A DNA stretch of 64,000 bases, taken from NCBI RefSeq assembly GCF_963677315.1, contig NZ_OY781940.1, forward strand, positions 546,001 to 610,000, read 5' to 3'. The stretch comes from an uncultured Sphaerochaeta sp. Its GTDB lineage: Bacteria > Spirochaetota > Spirochaetia > Sphaerochaetales > Sphaerochaetaceae. The position numbers and the translations under genes were made by a program. The notes under the pieces are model-generated. The model was not told where the DNA came from and made no database searches. It saw only the letters and a list, made by a program, of their open reading frames with translations. Shown here piece by piece: positions 16,494 to 26,662 of this stretch (positions are counted from its first letter, which is position 1; each line of letters begins with the position of its first letter).

Positions 16494-18320
16494 ATGGCAA
16501 ATACAAATGGAATGCAATCGGTAGGGCCTGAGAAGCGCTATGCTTCTTCCCTTCCCAAGATTGGAATTCGCCCGGTCATCGACGGCAGACAGCGAGGCGT
16601 TCGCGAGTCCTTGGAAGATCAGACCATGAACATGGCAAAGGCTGCAGCTAAGCTGATCAGCGAAAACCTGTTCCATGGAACCGGAGAGCCGGTTGAATGT
16701 GTTATTGCTGATGGAACCATCGGTCGTGTGAGAGAGAGTGCGGATTGTGCAGAGAAATTTGCCAAGGAAGGAGTAGCCGTCACCCTGACAGTAACTCCCT
16801 GTTGGTGTTATGGAACCGAGACATTTGATATGGATCCCATGACCGTAAAGGGTGTATGGGGTTTCAATGGGACAGAACGCCCGGGTGCAGTATATCTTGC
16901 TGCAGTACTTGCCGCTCATACCCAGAAAGGCCTGCCTGCCTTTGGCATCTATGGTCGTGACGTACAAGACAACGATGATACCTCCATCCCTGAGGATGTA
17001 GCAGAAAAGATCCTCCGCTTTGCACGTGCCGGTATAGCTGTAGCAACCATGAGAGGAAAGAGCTATCTCTCCATCGGTGGCATGTCCATGGGTATCGCTG
17101 GATCAATCGTCGACCAGGATTTCTTGCAAACCTACCTGGGAATGCGCAGTGAAGTGGTCGATATGTGCGAGATTGAACGCCGTATCGCTGAAGAGATCTA
17201 TGATCCTGAAGAATATAAAAAGGCTATTGCATGGGTGAAAGAAAACTGCATCCAGGCTGAAGATGTGGCCAATCCTCCTGAGTACCAGAGAAGTGAGGAG
17301 CAGCTTGCCAAGGATTGGGAATACTGCACCAAGATGACCATGATCGGTCGTGACCTCATGGTTGGCAACAAGAAGCTCGAGAAGCTCGGTTTCAAGGAAG
17401 AGGCACTTGGGCATAATGCAATCTGTGCAGGATTCCAGGGCCAGAGACAGTGGACCGACCATTGGCCGAATGGTGACTTCATGGAAACCATGCTTACCAC
17501 CAGTTTTGATTGGAACGGCATCCGTGAACCGTATATCATGGCAACAGAGAATGATCACCTGAACGGTATCAGCATGCTCTTCTGTAAGTTGCTCACCAAC
17601 CGTGCTGCAATCTTCAGCGATGTGAGAACCTACTGGAGCCCTGCAGCTATTGAGAGAGTTTCTGGTTGGAAGCCAGAGGGCCTGGCTAAGGAAGGATTCA
17701 TTCACTTGATCAACAGTGGTGCTACCACGCTTGATGCTGCTGGTCAGATGAAGAACGAGAAAGGCGAAAGCGAGATGAAGCCTTACTGGGAGATTACTGA
17801 GGAAGATGTAAAGAAAACCCTCGAGAATACCCGCTTCAGCGTCGCCAACGGTGGTTATTTCCGCGGTGGTGGTTATAGCTCAACCTTCCTCAGCGAAGGT
17901 GGAATGCCGCTAACCATGGTCAGGATCAACATGGTCAAGGGCGTAGGCCCTGTCCTGCAGCTTGCTGAGGGATGGACCTGTGAAGTACCGGAGAATGTCT
18001 TCGACGTTATCAACAAGCGCACCGACCAGACTTGGCCGACCACTTGGTTCGTACCCAGAACCAATGGCAAGGAAGGTCCCTTCAAGGACGTTTACTCGGT
18101 CATGGCAAACTGGGGAGCAAACCACGGAGCACTGAGTTATGGGCACTTTGGTGCTGATATCATCTCACTCTGTGCAATGCTGCGCATCCCCGTATGCATG
18201 CATAATGTTGAGGAAGATAAGATCTTCCGTCCCAGTGCATGGTCAATGCTTGGCATGGACAAGGAAGGAGCTGACTATCGCGCCTGCTCTACCTTTGGAC
18301 CACTGTACGGCAAGTACTAA
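16494..18320 (+). CDS. fucI: L-fucose isomerase
   Basis: A 608-residue FucI (E. coli 591) that converts L-fucose to L-fuculose, and commonly D-arabinose to D-ribulose, using Mn2+. Visible are [21 protein letters not shown] at the N-terminus, [36 protein letters not shown], the active-site segment [12 protein letters not shown] and the C-terminal [18 protein letters not shown] precedes the ATG. It stands alone with its own operator and a strong terminator. No fuculokinase or fuculose aldolase is in the window; the class II aldolase of the rha operon could fill that step. Confidence 0.96.
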   Translation: MANTNGMQSVGPEKRYASSLPKIGIRPVIDGRQRGVRESLEDQTMNMAKAAAKLISENLFHGTGEPVECVIADGTIGRVRESADCAEKFAKEGVAVTLTVTPCWCYGTETFDMDPMTVKGVWGFNGTERPGAVYLAAVLAAHTQKGLPAFGIYGRDVQDNDDTSIPEDVAEKILRFARAGIAVATMRGKSYLSIGGMSMGIAGSIVDQDFLQTYLGMRSEVVDMCEIERRIAEEIYDPEEYKKAIAWVKENCIQAEDVANPPEYQRSEEQLAKDWEYCTKMTMIGRDLMVGNKKLEKLGFKEEALGHNAICAGFQGQRQWTDHWPNGDFMETMLTTSFDWNGIREPYIMATENDHLNGISMLFCKLLTNRAAIFSDVRTYWSPAAIERVSGWKPEGLAKEGFIHLINSGATTLDAAGQMKNEKGESEMKPYWEITEEDVKKTLENTRFSVANGGYFRGGGYSSTFLSEGGMPLTMVRINMVKGVGPVLQLAEGWTCEVPENVFDVINKRTDQTWPTTWFVPRTNGKEGPFKDVYSVMANWGANHGALSYGHFGADIISLCAMLRIPVCMHNVEEDKIFRPSAWSMLGMDKEGADYRACSTFGPLYGKY

Positions 18321-18342
18321 GCAACAGTTATTGGATCATTCG

Positions 18343-18372
18343 CGGGTTGGCTTGGTGCCAACCCGTTTTTTT
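18343..18372 (+). terminator. Rho-independent terminator of fucI
   Basis: A perfect 9-bp stem (CGGGTTGGC with GCCAACCCG), 5-base loop and seven T. Confidence 0.92.
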
Positions 18373-18434
18373 GATTTTTTTCAGGTATTGTATCCATTTC
18401 ATCACACGGGTGTTATACTTTCTCGGAGGTTTGT

Positions 18435-19673
18435 ATGAAAACGATACTCTCTGTATGGAAAGAACAAATACTGTTGCAACAGGAACAACCTGATTCTGGT
18501 GAAGAGAAGCTCCAGAAACAAGCTAAGATGCAGAGGGAGCTCGAAGAAATCCTCCCAAGGGATGAAGCAACCCTGCTCTCCCTCTATCGCATGGGAGCTC
18601 GATTCAACCTGCTTGAAGAACCTCACAAGAGAGCAGCCTCCAAGCTATTCATCATTGTACTGGTCAGCCAACTTATCATCTCCCAGATACCTACGCTTCT
18701 AGGGTATCCCTTTGGCGACAATACAATGCTGTTCTATGGCTTGAACCTACCCTTCCTTATTCTCCTGTTTCTTGCTCTGTATCTGGTAAAGGAGAGAAAA
18801 TATCTTGTCGGGTATCTCTCTTTTCTTGGCATCCTTGCACTCTTGATGAATCTACAATTCAGCATGACAGGCACTGAAGAAGCACAGACAAAGATCCTGG
18901 CACTCATCCATTTGCCCCTACTTCTGGTGGTCAGTCTTGCCCTCCCTACCCAGAAAGGGTCACTACAGGAGAGAATGAGTAGACATATACGCCTTACCGG
19001 AGAAGTACTTCTCCTCACATTCCTGCTTGCTTGTGCCGTGTTTGTGGTGACGATGCTTACATTCGTGCTCTTTGAAGCGGTGGGAGTCAATGTAGAGGAT
19101 CGTCTCGCCCCATTCGTTGTTACCGGAATCCTAGCCCTGCTTCCCCTATCTGCCCGGTACCTTCTGCAATACAGAAGAGGCCAGATAGCCTCCCTCACCC
19201 GGCTTCTGGCTACCATTTTTCTCCCGGTAATCACAGTGGTAATGATCTCCTTCCTTGGAGCCTTGGTGATAGGAAGACTCCCCATAACTGAGGACCGAAA
19301 CCTTTTATTGGTAATCGATATATTACTCGCCCTTGTCCTGATGATGATCCTCTATGCAACAGACCTTCTGGAGAGCGAACAAACCACACCCTTTTACCGC
19401 ATAGTGCTCATCACTGCAGCATTGGCAGCCATAGGCATCGATGTATTCGCCCTCATTGCCATAGGAGGGAGGTTCCTTCAATACGGACTAAGCCCCAACC
19501 GTTTGGCTGTCCTTGCTGAGAACCTACTCTTGCTTGCAAACCTTGGATCCCTGGCAGTAACACTGCTGAGAAGAAGATCCTTCATTCGGATACAGAGCAT
19601 ATTCATGGTTATCTATGCACTCTGGTTCCTCATTGTTGTCCTGCTCTTTGGCCCCCTGTTCGGATATATGTGA
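18435..19673 (+). CDS. Polytopic membrane protein of unknown function
   Basis: A 412-residue protein I do not recognise. Residues 1-65 are hydrophilic and charged (EEKLQKQAKMQRELEEILP) and likely cytoplasmic. From about residue 68 to the end there are about ten to eleven hydrophobic segments, for example LFIIVLVSQLIISQIPTLL, LLLTFLLACAVFVVTMLTFVLF and IFMVIYALWFLIVVLLF. No catalytic motif stands out. GGAGG lies before the ATG. It is a single gene between the fucI terminator and the convergent dlgD gene. Confidence 0.8.
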   Translation: MKTILSVWKEQILLQQEQPDSGEEKLQKQAKMQRELEEILPRDEATLLSLYRMGARFNLLEEPHKRAASKLFIIVLVSQLIISQIPTLLGYPFGDNTMLFYGLNLPFLILLFLALYLVKERKYLVGYLSFLGILALLMNLQFSMTGTEEAQTKILALIHLPLLLVVSLALPTQKGSLQERMSRHIRLTGEVLLLTFLLACAVFVVTMLTFVLFEAVGVNVEDRLAPFVVTGILALLPLSARYLLQYRRGQIASLTRLLATIFLPVITVVMISFLGALVIGRLPITEDRNLLLVIDILLALVLMMILYATDLLESEQTTPFYRIVLITAALAAIGIDVFALIAIGGRFLQYGLSPNRLAVLAENLLLLANLGSLAVTLLRRRSFIRIQSIFMVIYALWFLIVVLLFGPLFGYM

Positions 19674-20675
19674 TCAGAGGGAGAGAATAGTGTTCCAAAC
19701 GACCTCATCAACGGGAATGCCCTTCTCTAGATTCTCCTTTCTTGTTTGCTCCCTGAATTGGCCTGGATAACGAACAGGTTTCTCTGCCTCCAAAGGGGTT
19801 GAGTTTGCCAGGTCATCAAGGGTTGCCCGGATCTCTTTCTGCAGGTTCTCCTGGTCGGGGAACTTGGAGGTATCAAAGACCAGGAAGACCTGGGAGACTT
19901 CTCCCTCCTCTGCCAAGGACCCAATGGAGCGAGTAGTCCTTCCACCAGAGAGGGTTGCTGCAATCAGATCAAGGGCAAGGGCCAAGCTGGTTCCCTTCCA
20001 GAAACCAATGGGAAGAGAACGCTTGCTTTGTAGAATCGCTTCAGGGTCGGTAGTAAGCTCTCCCTTTTCGTCCCATCCACCTGGGACGGGTAGTTCCTTC
20101 TTCTCCCTCATATAGGTTTCCAGCTTGCCATAACTGAAAAGGGACATCGCCATATCAACAAGAAGTGGCCCCTCTTCACTGGGAATGGCAAGAACCAGAG
20201 GATTGTTCCCAATCTTGGTATCAGATCCCCCCCATGGGCTCATCAGTGGCATCGTGTTGGTCCAGAGAAGCGCAATACACCCCTCCTTGGCAGCCATCAA
20301 TCCATAGGTACCAGGTCTCATCCAATGGTTGGTATGCTTCAAGGCAACGCAACCGATGGTATGCTCTTTTGCCAGTTCAATAGCTCGCTTCATGGAGGCA
20401 TAGGCATTAAGGTTTCCTACACCACGCTTTCCATCCCATCGCTCAAGAGAAGCGAATGAATCACTCTTCTGGGCATGGGCGTGCACATCGACACGCTTTT
20501 CATCAATACCCTTGATCAATGAGGCAAATCGATTTGCCCCATGGGTGTATACCCCTTCAAGCGAGGTTTCAGCTACCAGTCGAGCACAGAGCGCAGCATC
20601 ATGCTTATTCATATCCCGGCTCTCAAGCACGCGTTCAAATTGTGCACACATCGTCTCAAATGGAATTCGCATCAT
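19674..20675 (-). CDS. dlgD: 2,3-diketo-L-gulonate reductase-like oxidoreductase (Ldh_2 family)
   Basis: A 333-residue malate/L-lactate dehydrogenase-like NAD(P)H enzyme. It aligns well with E. coli YiaK/DlgD, with shared stretches GVYTHGANRFASLI, ERWDGKRGVGNLNA, NHWMRPGTYGLMAA, LVDMAMSLFSYGKLE and LPIGFWKGTSLALALDLIA. It should reduce a 2-keto sugar acid. The start at 20675 (MMRIPF) follows AAGGAG and its ATG overlaps the addA stop, so it is coupled to addBA despite the unrelated function. The exact substrate is uncertain. Confidence 0.85.
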   Translation of the reverse strand: MMRIPFETMCAQFERVLESRDMNKHDAALCARLVAETSLEGVYTHGANRFASLIKGIDEKRVDVHAHAQKSDSFASLERWDGKRGVGNLNAYASMKRAIELAKEHTIGCVALKHTNHWMRPGTYGLMAAKEGCIALLWTNTMPLMSPWGGSDTKIGNNPLVLAIPSEEGPLLVDMAMSLFSYGKLETYMREKKELPVPGGWDEKGELTTDPEAILQSKRSLPIGFWKGTSLALALDLIAATLSGGRTTRSIGSLAEEGEVSQVFLVFDTSKFPDQENLQKEIRATLDDLANSTPLEAEKPVRYPGQFREQTRKENLEKGIPVDEVVWNTILSL

Positions 20676-23600
20676 GGATTTTCTCCTTCCCATACCAACA
20701 CCTGAGCGGGGTCACGCAAATAGATTACGCACCCTCGTACCGGGCGTTGATACATTCTTTTTGTTGCTTGCATATAGGTCTCTACCTGGAAACGGTGGAC
20801 ATCTTCATCCCTCCACCTATCGGTCTTGAAATCTATTACGAGGTAGGAATCATTCTGCCTCACCAGCAAATCAATTGAACCTTCAGCCACAATGGTCCGT
20901 CCTTCCTGCTCAATGGCACTGAAAAAGCCTACTTCACTCTCGACAGGATATGGTTTTATCTCTCTCTCATACCACTCACTCTTCATGAACCCGCTACACA
21001 AGACAAGAGCATCCTGTTGGAGCACGAACAACTCCTGTGCTTTCATAACCCTTGTCAGGGAGTCAGGCATAAGCGAGGCGAGCTCAGGCACCTCATTGCC
21101 CAGTACCATCTGTTCACAGAGTGCATGGACAAACGTACCAAACCCGGTTACCTGATCCTCGGTATATCCACCAAGAATCTCATCACTAGGATACCGTGGC
21201 AACGGGATGCCTTCACCCCCATGGACAAGCGGATGAAGCTTCGTGGTGGCCACTCGGATAGGTTGCCCTTTGTAATCTGGTGTGGCTTGATCATACCAGC
21301 TCTCAGCAGTTTGTAACCTTTCAAGCACAGCTGAGCTATCCTCTCGCTCTCCGCTGTAGAGAAAGTGCTCAGGAATACTCTCTATTGGCCGCACTTTCAA
21401 GATACCCTCATCATGTACAGGATTGTCGATATCCAGGGAGAGACTGCCAACCAGCATCTGCAGCAATGTATCAGCTTTCTTGTCAGGATTCAGCCCCCTG
21501 TTGTTCTTGGAAAATGCTCCACTAAGTATGAGATGGGTCTCCGCCCTGGTCATGGCAACATACAACAACCGTTTCAGCTCAGCAATCTCCATGTCCTGTT
21601 CTTCACTACCAGCGAAGAGCGTCCCGGCATGACGGACGGTCTCTTGCTTCGTGGCAGAGATATGGTAGGAGGAAGAAAGATAGTGTGGAAGTGGAATATC
21701 GAGGAAGGTACTGAGATAGTCCCCTCCACCTTTTCCCTTGGATGCGGCATTTCCCACGATCACAATGGGAAACTCCAATCCCTTTGACTTATGGATCGAC
21801 ATAATCTGAAGCCCCGATTCCTGTTCCTTTATTACCTCAAGTTGGTCGATTTTTTCGTTTTGAACCAGATTTCGTCTCAGGAAATCGACAAATTGGCTGA
21901 TACTCTTGCCCTGTTCTTCCTGAATCTGTGCAAGGCGGTGGAAAAAAGCAAAATGTTCGACATATACCTGATACTGCGGGTGGGAAACCAAGGAGAGGTA
22001 GTAACCACTCTCATACCAAAGCATCAGGGCAAGGGTACTCAATGATTCACTGCCTACCGCCTCGTGCAACCGCTGGTAGAAAGCCCCGCAAGCTGCCAAT
22101 CGCTCGCCGTCGTCCTCTGAGAGTATGGGAAGTAGGGAAAAAAGTGGTTCTTGTACCACATGGGTAATAGCCCAATCACTCAGGTTACAGAAGGGAGAGC
22201 GAAGGACTGTGGCATACGCTTGCTTATCTTCAGGATACAGCGTGAGCTGTAACATGGCATACAGATCGTTTGCTGGAGCTTCCAGCATCAAGGACCGTGC
22301 TGCCTGTACCGTATAGGGGACATCAAATCTCCTGAAGGCCTTCTCAAAACTCAGCTGGTTGCTGGTCGTACGAAGCAGGAGTGCAATATCGCTTGCCTTG
22401 GGCCTTCTTGGCCCCTCTTTTGAGGGTATCAGGAACTCATCACTTTCAAGCATCTGCCTGACCAGTTTTGCAATGGTATATGCCTCAGCTTCAACGGAGG
22501 AAGCTTCCTCCTCCTCTTCGTCACCACCACTTTCCTGATAGGGCTTGATCAGAAGCGTACAGCTGCTTTGCACACCAGGGGAGGCATCACGGAAGCCTAG
22601 CGTTGAAAAGTCTGCCTCGTAGCTCTCCCCCTCATTCTGCATGATGCAGGAAAACATCGTATTGAACAGCTTGATCAAGTCCGGCTCACTACGATAGTTC
22701 CTTCCCAGGGTGATGGTCTCCCCTCCGATGGAAGCCAACTCTCCGCTCAGTTGCTTGAAAACCCGAACATCACTACCCCTGAAGCGATAGATCGACTGCT
22801 TTTCATCCCCTACAAAGAACAGCTTATCCTTCTGCAAATCATCAGGCAGGGGGATGCCATCCCCTTCCCTGTCCAGTCGTTCCGCAAGCAAGTAGAGCAT
22901 TGCTTTCTGCTGTGCATTATTATCCTGGAATTCATCAATCATGATGTAACGGAATTTCTTCTTGTAGAAAGAGCGCAAAGCCTTGTCCTCAGCGAGCATC
23001 GTCACCGCAAGGGTAGAGACATCGGCAAAGGTAAGAATCCCGCTCGAGCGTTTTTCTCTCTGATACCTGCTTACAAACTCCTGCATGAATTCCATCACTG
23101 CATATAACTGGTCCTGAGCAAGCATGATACTCAACGCCATACAGAGCTTGCTTCTCAGCTCCCTGTATATCGCCACGGTATCCTTGATGGTCTGGATGTC
23201 ATCTGCTTTCCCGTTTCCCGGAGCCCTACGATGGGCAAAATCGGAACACAACAAGGATAGCAGCTCATCCCTGTTCTTACAGGCATCCATCCTGGAGAGC
23301 ATCGACTGTGCGTCGCTCTTGTAGCCTTGTACAGTGTTGCCCTTGTCGGTAAAGGAAGCGTAGAGAGTCAACATCTCACGGTACTGGACAAGCAGACGTT
23401 CATACTCCCTCTCCACTGCTGCAAGAATGCGCTCAGCTCCCCCTACCTCAACAGTATTGGGTAGGCAGTAGTAGGTACTTGCCAGTGGGACAAATACATT
23501 GTCTATCAGGGTGTCTGGGGTATAGAGCTCACTGAGCAACTTCGCCCCCGGGCTCTGTGGATACACATCCAGCAATTCAGTAGCTACACGACGGATGGTT

Positions 23601-24007
23601 CCTAGGTTTTTCTCATCATCGATGACGAAATCCTGAGGCACTCCATAGGCCACGGAATTGCTCCTGACTATCGTTGCGCAAAAACTGTCCAATGTGGCGA
23701 TGGCCGCTTCACTGAAGGTTTCAAGTTGTTGGGCAATGTCTTCATCCTCAAGACAGGTAAGGAGATGCTTATGAATACGCTGATGCATCTCCCTTGCAGC
23801 CTTTCGGGTGAACGTCAGGGTCAGGATTTCATCACATCGGGCTTTTCTTTCAAGAACCAGACGAAGGAATCGGTAACTGAGAACCGTGGTCTTGCCTGAG
23901 CCAGCTCCGGCAGAGACAACACAGTTGTTCAGGACATTCACAGCCTTCCTCTGGTTGTCATCCAGCCTCGCATTTGTGTGCTTCAGAAACTCTTCGAAAC
24001 GAATCAT
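20672..24007 (-). CDS. addA: ATP-dependent helicase/nuclease subunit A (AddA-like)
   Basis: A 1111-residue UvrD-type helicase with a C-terminal nuclease. Helicase motifs: SAGAGSGKTT (Walker A, about residue 32), LTLTFTRKAAREM, YIMIDEFQDNN, GDEKQSIYRFRG, IMSIHKSKGLEFPIV and LLYVAMTRAETHL. The RecB-type nuclease motif GSIDLLVRQNDSYLVIDFKTDR is near the C-terminus. With AddB it processes double-strand breaks for recombination. The start at 24007 (MIRFEEFLK) gives an ATGA overlap with addB; a longer start lies inside addB. Length is slightly short of B. subtilis AddA (about 1230). Confidence 0.93.
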   Translation of the reverse strand: MIRFEEFLKHTNARLDDNQRKAVNVLNNCVVSAGAGSGKTTVLSYRFLRLVLERKARCDEILTLTFTRKAAREMHQRIHKHLLTCLEDEDIAQQLETFSEAAIATLDSFCATIVRSNSVAYGVPQDFVIDDEKNLGTIRRVATELLDVYPQSPGAKLLSELYTPDTLIDNVFVPLASTYYCLPNTVEVGGAERILAAVEREYERLLVQYREMLTLYASFTDKGNTVQGYKSDAQSMLSRMDACKNRDELLSLLCSDFAHRRAPGNGKADDIQTIKDTVAIYRELRSKLCMALSIMLAQDQLYAVMEFMQEFVSRYQREKRSSGILTFADVSTLAVTMLAEDKALRSFYKKKFRYIMIDEFQDNNAQQKAMLYLLAERLDREGDGIPLPDDLQKDKLFFVGDEKQSIYRFRGSDVRVFKQLSGELASIGGETITLGRNYRSEPDLIKLFNTMFSCIMQNEGESYEADFSTLGFRDASPGVQSSCTLLIKPYQESGGDEEEEEASSVEAEAYTIAKLVRQMLESDEFLIPSKEGPRRPKASDIALLLRTTSNQLSFEKAFRRFDVPYTVQAARSLMLEAPANDLYAMLQLTLYPEDKQAYATVLRSPFCNLSDWAITHVVQEPLFSLLPILSEDDGERLAACGAFYQRLHEAVGSESLSTLALMLWYESGYYLSLVSHPQYQVYVEHFAFFHRLAQIQEEQGKSISQFVDFLRRNLVQNEKIDQLEVIKEQESGLQIMSIHKSKGLEFPIVIVGNAASKGKGGGDYLSTFLDIPLPHYLSSSYHISATKQETVRHAGTLFAGSEEQDMEIAELKRLLYVAMTRAETHLILSGAFSKNNRGLNPDKKADTLLQMLVGSLSLDIDNPVHDEGILKVRPIESIPEHFLYSGEREDSSAVLERLQTAESWYDQATPDYKGQPIRVATTKLHPLVHGGEGIPLPRYPSDEILGGYTEDQVTGFGTFVHALCEQMVLGNEVPELASLMPDSLTRVMKAQELFVLQQDALVLCSGFMKSEWYEREIKPYPVESEVGFFSAIEQEGRTIVAEGSIDLLVRQNDSYLVIDFKTDRWRDEDVHRFQVETYMQATKRMYQRPVRGCVIYLRDPAQVLVWEGENP

Positions 24008-26619
24008 AGTGTTGCGTACCTCCTCCGGCACAAGGATCGGTAGGGACAAGGTCCACAATGTTTCTTTGATGGCGTTGCCATCAGATGCCCACCCTGCACG
24101 GCCTCAAGCAGACTCTCCAGGCGCTGCTGCAGTTGCTCTTCACAAAGTAATGCAGATGGATCATCCTCCTGGGACCAGAGCGTGTAGTACTTCTCATCCT
24201 TGACGCTGTAGTAGGAAGCGTTGGATACGGAGACATCACGGTCATGGGTCAACAATAATCGGTAGACGGGTAGCTGAAATGACTCAAGATGCCCCGAAAC
24301 ACGTTTTACCTCCGGAACCCCTTTTTTATAGTCGATGACAGCAAGTTTGGTATCTTCTGGGGGGTTAAGGCTGATTACACGGTCGATTCGGCCGTGTATG
24401 AGAAGGGGAAATTGCTCTACCTCGTAGGACGCCTCGAATGCAATGGATCTTCCATGGGCAAACAGTGCCGATTCCCCATCAAGAATGGAAGCCATCTTCT
24501 CCTTATAGCTGGCAATGATCCAGCTCCTCATTGATGGGGAAGGCCCACGCTGCCCATAGTAAGAGACCAGACACTCGTCAAACAGTGCATACAGGCGCTC
24601 CTGATACATCTCCCGTTCCTGAGTATCATAGTCACGAATCTCAGAAAAGAACTGTTGGTACACGGAGTGCAGAAGCATCCCAATCCTTTGGTGGTCCACC
24701 GGTTGGACTTCATATTCCTCTGTTTTAAGTCCATAGAGATACCTTGCAAGCCATGCATACGGACAGTGGTCAAACTGGTCTATGCCAGTTGGGGAGAACT
24801 GGAATCTTCCCTTATCATCCTTGAGCCTTGCAATAAGGTCTGGCTTGATGGGATGGCGTGCATAGTCATCAGCACGTTCAGCAAGTACGGTCTTCTTGGC
24901 CGCCAGAAACCAATCCCTCTGGCTTGCTGTTGCCTTCACATCAGGAAGAGCTGCATGCTTGTAGAGAAACAGTTCTGCAGCCAATGGATCGGTAATGGCC
25001 TCCAGATCAGGTTCATACAGAGAGAGGCGCCCGTGCTGCAGGAAATAGGCAGGAACCATCATCTCCCCTTCATAACGACGCATATGGCAGGAGAGGAAAC
25101 GCTGTCCATCAGCGAGGGTTGCACAGCGAAAATGAGCTTCGGTGGTATCGACCTCCTTGCGTAGTGCCTTCTCAATCTGTTGGGGCAGGAATTCCAAGGG
25201 GCGCTCAACACACCGGGCCCCTTCCTGGTCAAGCGCAAGGATAAAGAGATAATCAGCATTCAAAACTGATACCTGTGGCCATCGATAAACGGCAATACCC
25301 TCACTCTTCTGCTGAAATACATATCGCTTGTTCTGTAGGTGAGCAAGTAAAAAGGAAAAGATCCTGGGGTACGAGGTGATTCCGGTTTTCTCCATCGCAT
25401 CCCCTACCTGAGCCATGGCATCAAGACAGAACGCATAGACATCTTCCCCTGGGGTGTCGACCCACTGGGTTGGAATGAAGTAGGTATCCTGGAAGTGATT
25501 GATTTTCCGTCGTAAGTCCTCAATATCCTCAGCCTGGACAATTGCAATGATGCTCTGCTTCAATCCTTCATACCACCTCTGCAAATCCCTGTCTCCCAGC
25601 AAGGAACTGTACTGGTCCTCTCCATACAGGGAGCCATGCATGATTGACTGCCTGACTGAACGCTTGATGAAAACACGATGTTTTTCCCCCTCAGCCCAGG
25701 GAATACCAGGGTCGAGCAAGAGTGATTTCAAGCTTTCCAGACTGAATTGTTCGTCATATACCTCTTGGATCAGGCTGAGAAACCGCCCACTGCTGTAGGC
25801 GAGTACCGATTTCCCTTCCCTTACCGTCAAGGGAATACCATAAAGCATTGCCTCCTCGCGGAGTACATCCATGAGGGTGTCGGTTGCAGTACTGCCGATT
25901 ACAATCTGGTGTGTCTCCACCCCTGCATCCAAGAGATCCCTCACCCTTTTGAGCGTTTGCTTGATCTCTACGAGGTGGTTGGGAAACACTTCCAAACTCA
26001 CTGAAGGATCCTCTTCAGGAGCTTTCCTTAGTTCCATGAAGGCTGGCCTTCCCAGCTGTTCGTACAAGCTCTCCGCGTCTGGATTGGTATCTGAGAAAAG
26101 AATGCAATACGACTTTCCAGTGTCCCAGTCATCGGGTATGCTTGGCTTCTCGTACCTGGGTTCGAACAGTTGATGCTCATCCAGGAACTGCTGGTACTGC
26201 CCATAGAGCACCAATAGGTCCGTCTGCATGGCAGAGTCGAGGTTGCTGAGCACCTCCCCCTGGCAGGCTTCCAGGAGGGATGGCAATAACTTGGCAAGAT
26301 ATCCTTTCACCCGGTTGTTCATCTCCGGATATGTTGGATTGAGAAAATAGCGAAGCAAACTCCCCGACTCGAGTAGCTGATGGATAAAGAGCTGACGGGT
26401 AAGACTGTTTGCCGGGGCCATGGTTTCATGATGAGGCAGGAAATAGCCTCGAAAGGTATCATAGGAGATGGCTCTCTCCGCCAGGATTGCATGATGTTTC
26501 CCATGGAGCGCATAGTCTACCAGGTATGATCGAGCTGCAACCTCGGTGGGGAATACACAAATCAATCCCTGGTCAAAAGCCTCGTGCACATAGGAACGTT
26601 TCGTTTGTGATAGACTCAT
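24004..26619 (-). CDS. addB: ATP-dependent nuclease subunit B (AddB-like)
   Basis: An 871-residue partner of AddA. The C-terminal part holds the PD-(D/E)XK nuclease (HGRIDRVISL and LAVIDYKKG) framed by the four Fe-S cysteines typical of AddB: one in DQFDHCPYAWLARYL, three in HCGPCPYRSLC at the extreme C-terminus. The N-terminal part lacks an obvious Walker A, as in many AddB/RexB proteins. The start at 26619 (MSLSQTKRSYV) is chosen because an extended -10 box (TGATATACT) lies just upstream; an upstream start would overlap the divergent gene. No ribosome site is visible. Confidence 0.87.
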   Translation of the reverse strand: MSLSQTKRSYVHEAFDQGLICVFPTEVAARSYLVDYALHGKHHAILAERAISYDTFRGYFLPHHETMAPANSLTRQLFIHQLLESGSLLRYFLNPTYPEMNNRVKGYLAKLLPSLLEACQGEVLSNLDSAMQTDLLVLYGQYQQFLDEHQLFEPRYEKPSIPDDWDTGKSYCILFSDTNPDAESLYEQLGRPAFMELRKAPEEDPSVSLEVFPNHLVEIKQTLKRVRDLLDAGVETHQIVIGSTATDTLMDVLREEAMLYGIPLTVREGKSVLAYSSGRFLSLIQEVYDEQFSLESLKSLLLDPGIPWAEGEKHRVFIKRSVRQSIMHGSLYGEDQYSSLLGDRDLQRWYEGLKQSIIAIVQAEDIEDLRRKINHFQDTYFIPTQWVDTPGEDVYAFCLDAMAQVGDAMEKTGITSYPRIFSFLLAHLQNKRYVFQQKSEGIAVYRWPQVSVLNADYLFILALDQEGARCVERPLEFLPQQIEKALRKEVDTTEAHFRCATLADGQRFLSCHMRRYEGEMMVPAYFLQHGRLSLYEPDLEAITDPLAAELFLYKHAALPDVKATASQRDWFLAAKKTVLAERADDYARHPIKPDLIARLKDDKGRFQFSPTGIDQFDHCPYAWLARYLYGLKTEEYEVQPVDHQRIGMLLHSVYQQFFSEIRDYDTQEREMYQERLYALFDECLVSYYGQRGPSPSMRSWIIASYKEKMASILDGESALFAHGRSIAFEASYEVEQFPLLIHGRIDRVISLNPPEDTKLAVIDYKKGVPEVKRVSGHLESFQLPVYRLLLTHDRDVSVSNASYYSVKDEKYYTLWSQEDDPSALLCEEQLQQRLESLLEAVQGGHLMATPSKKHCGPCPYRSLCRRRYATL

Positions 26620-26626
26620 ACGTTGC

Positions 26627-26637
26627 AGTATATCATG
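26627..26637 (-). promoter_or_regulatory. Extended -10 promoter of addB, near-leaderless
   Basis: TATACT with an upstream TG ends 7 bases before the addB ATG. No ribosome site lies between them. The elements are seen; use is inferred. Confidence 0.45.
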
Positions 26638-26662
26638 TTTGTGTGTACGATGAGCGTACGTC

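Noticed and set aside
17103..17705. Open frame opposite fucI
   Set aside because: Antisense shadow of fucose isomerase; no homology features.
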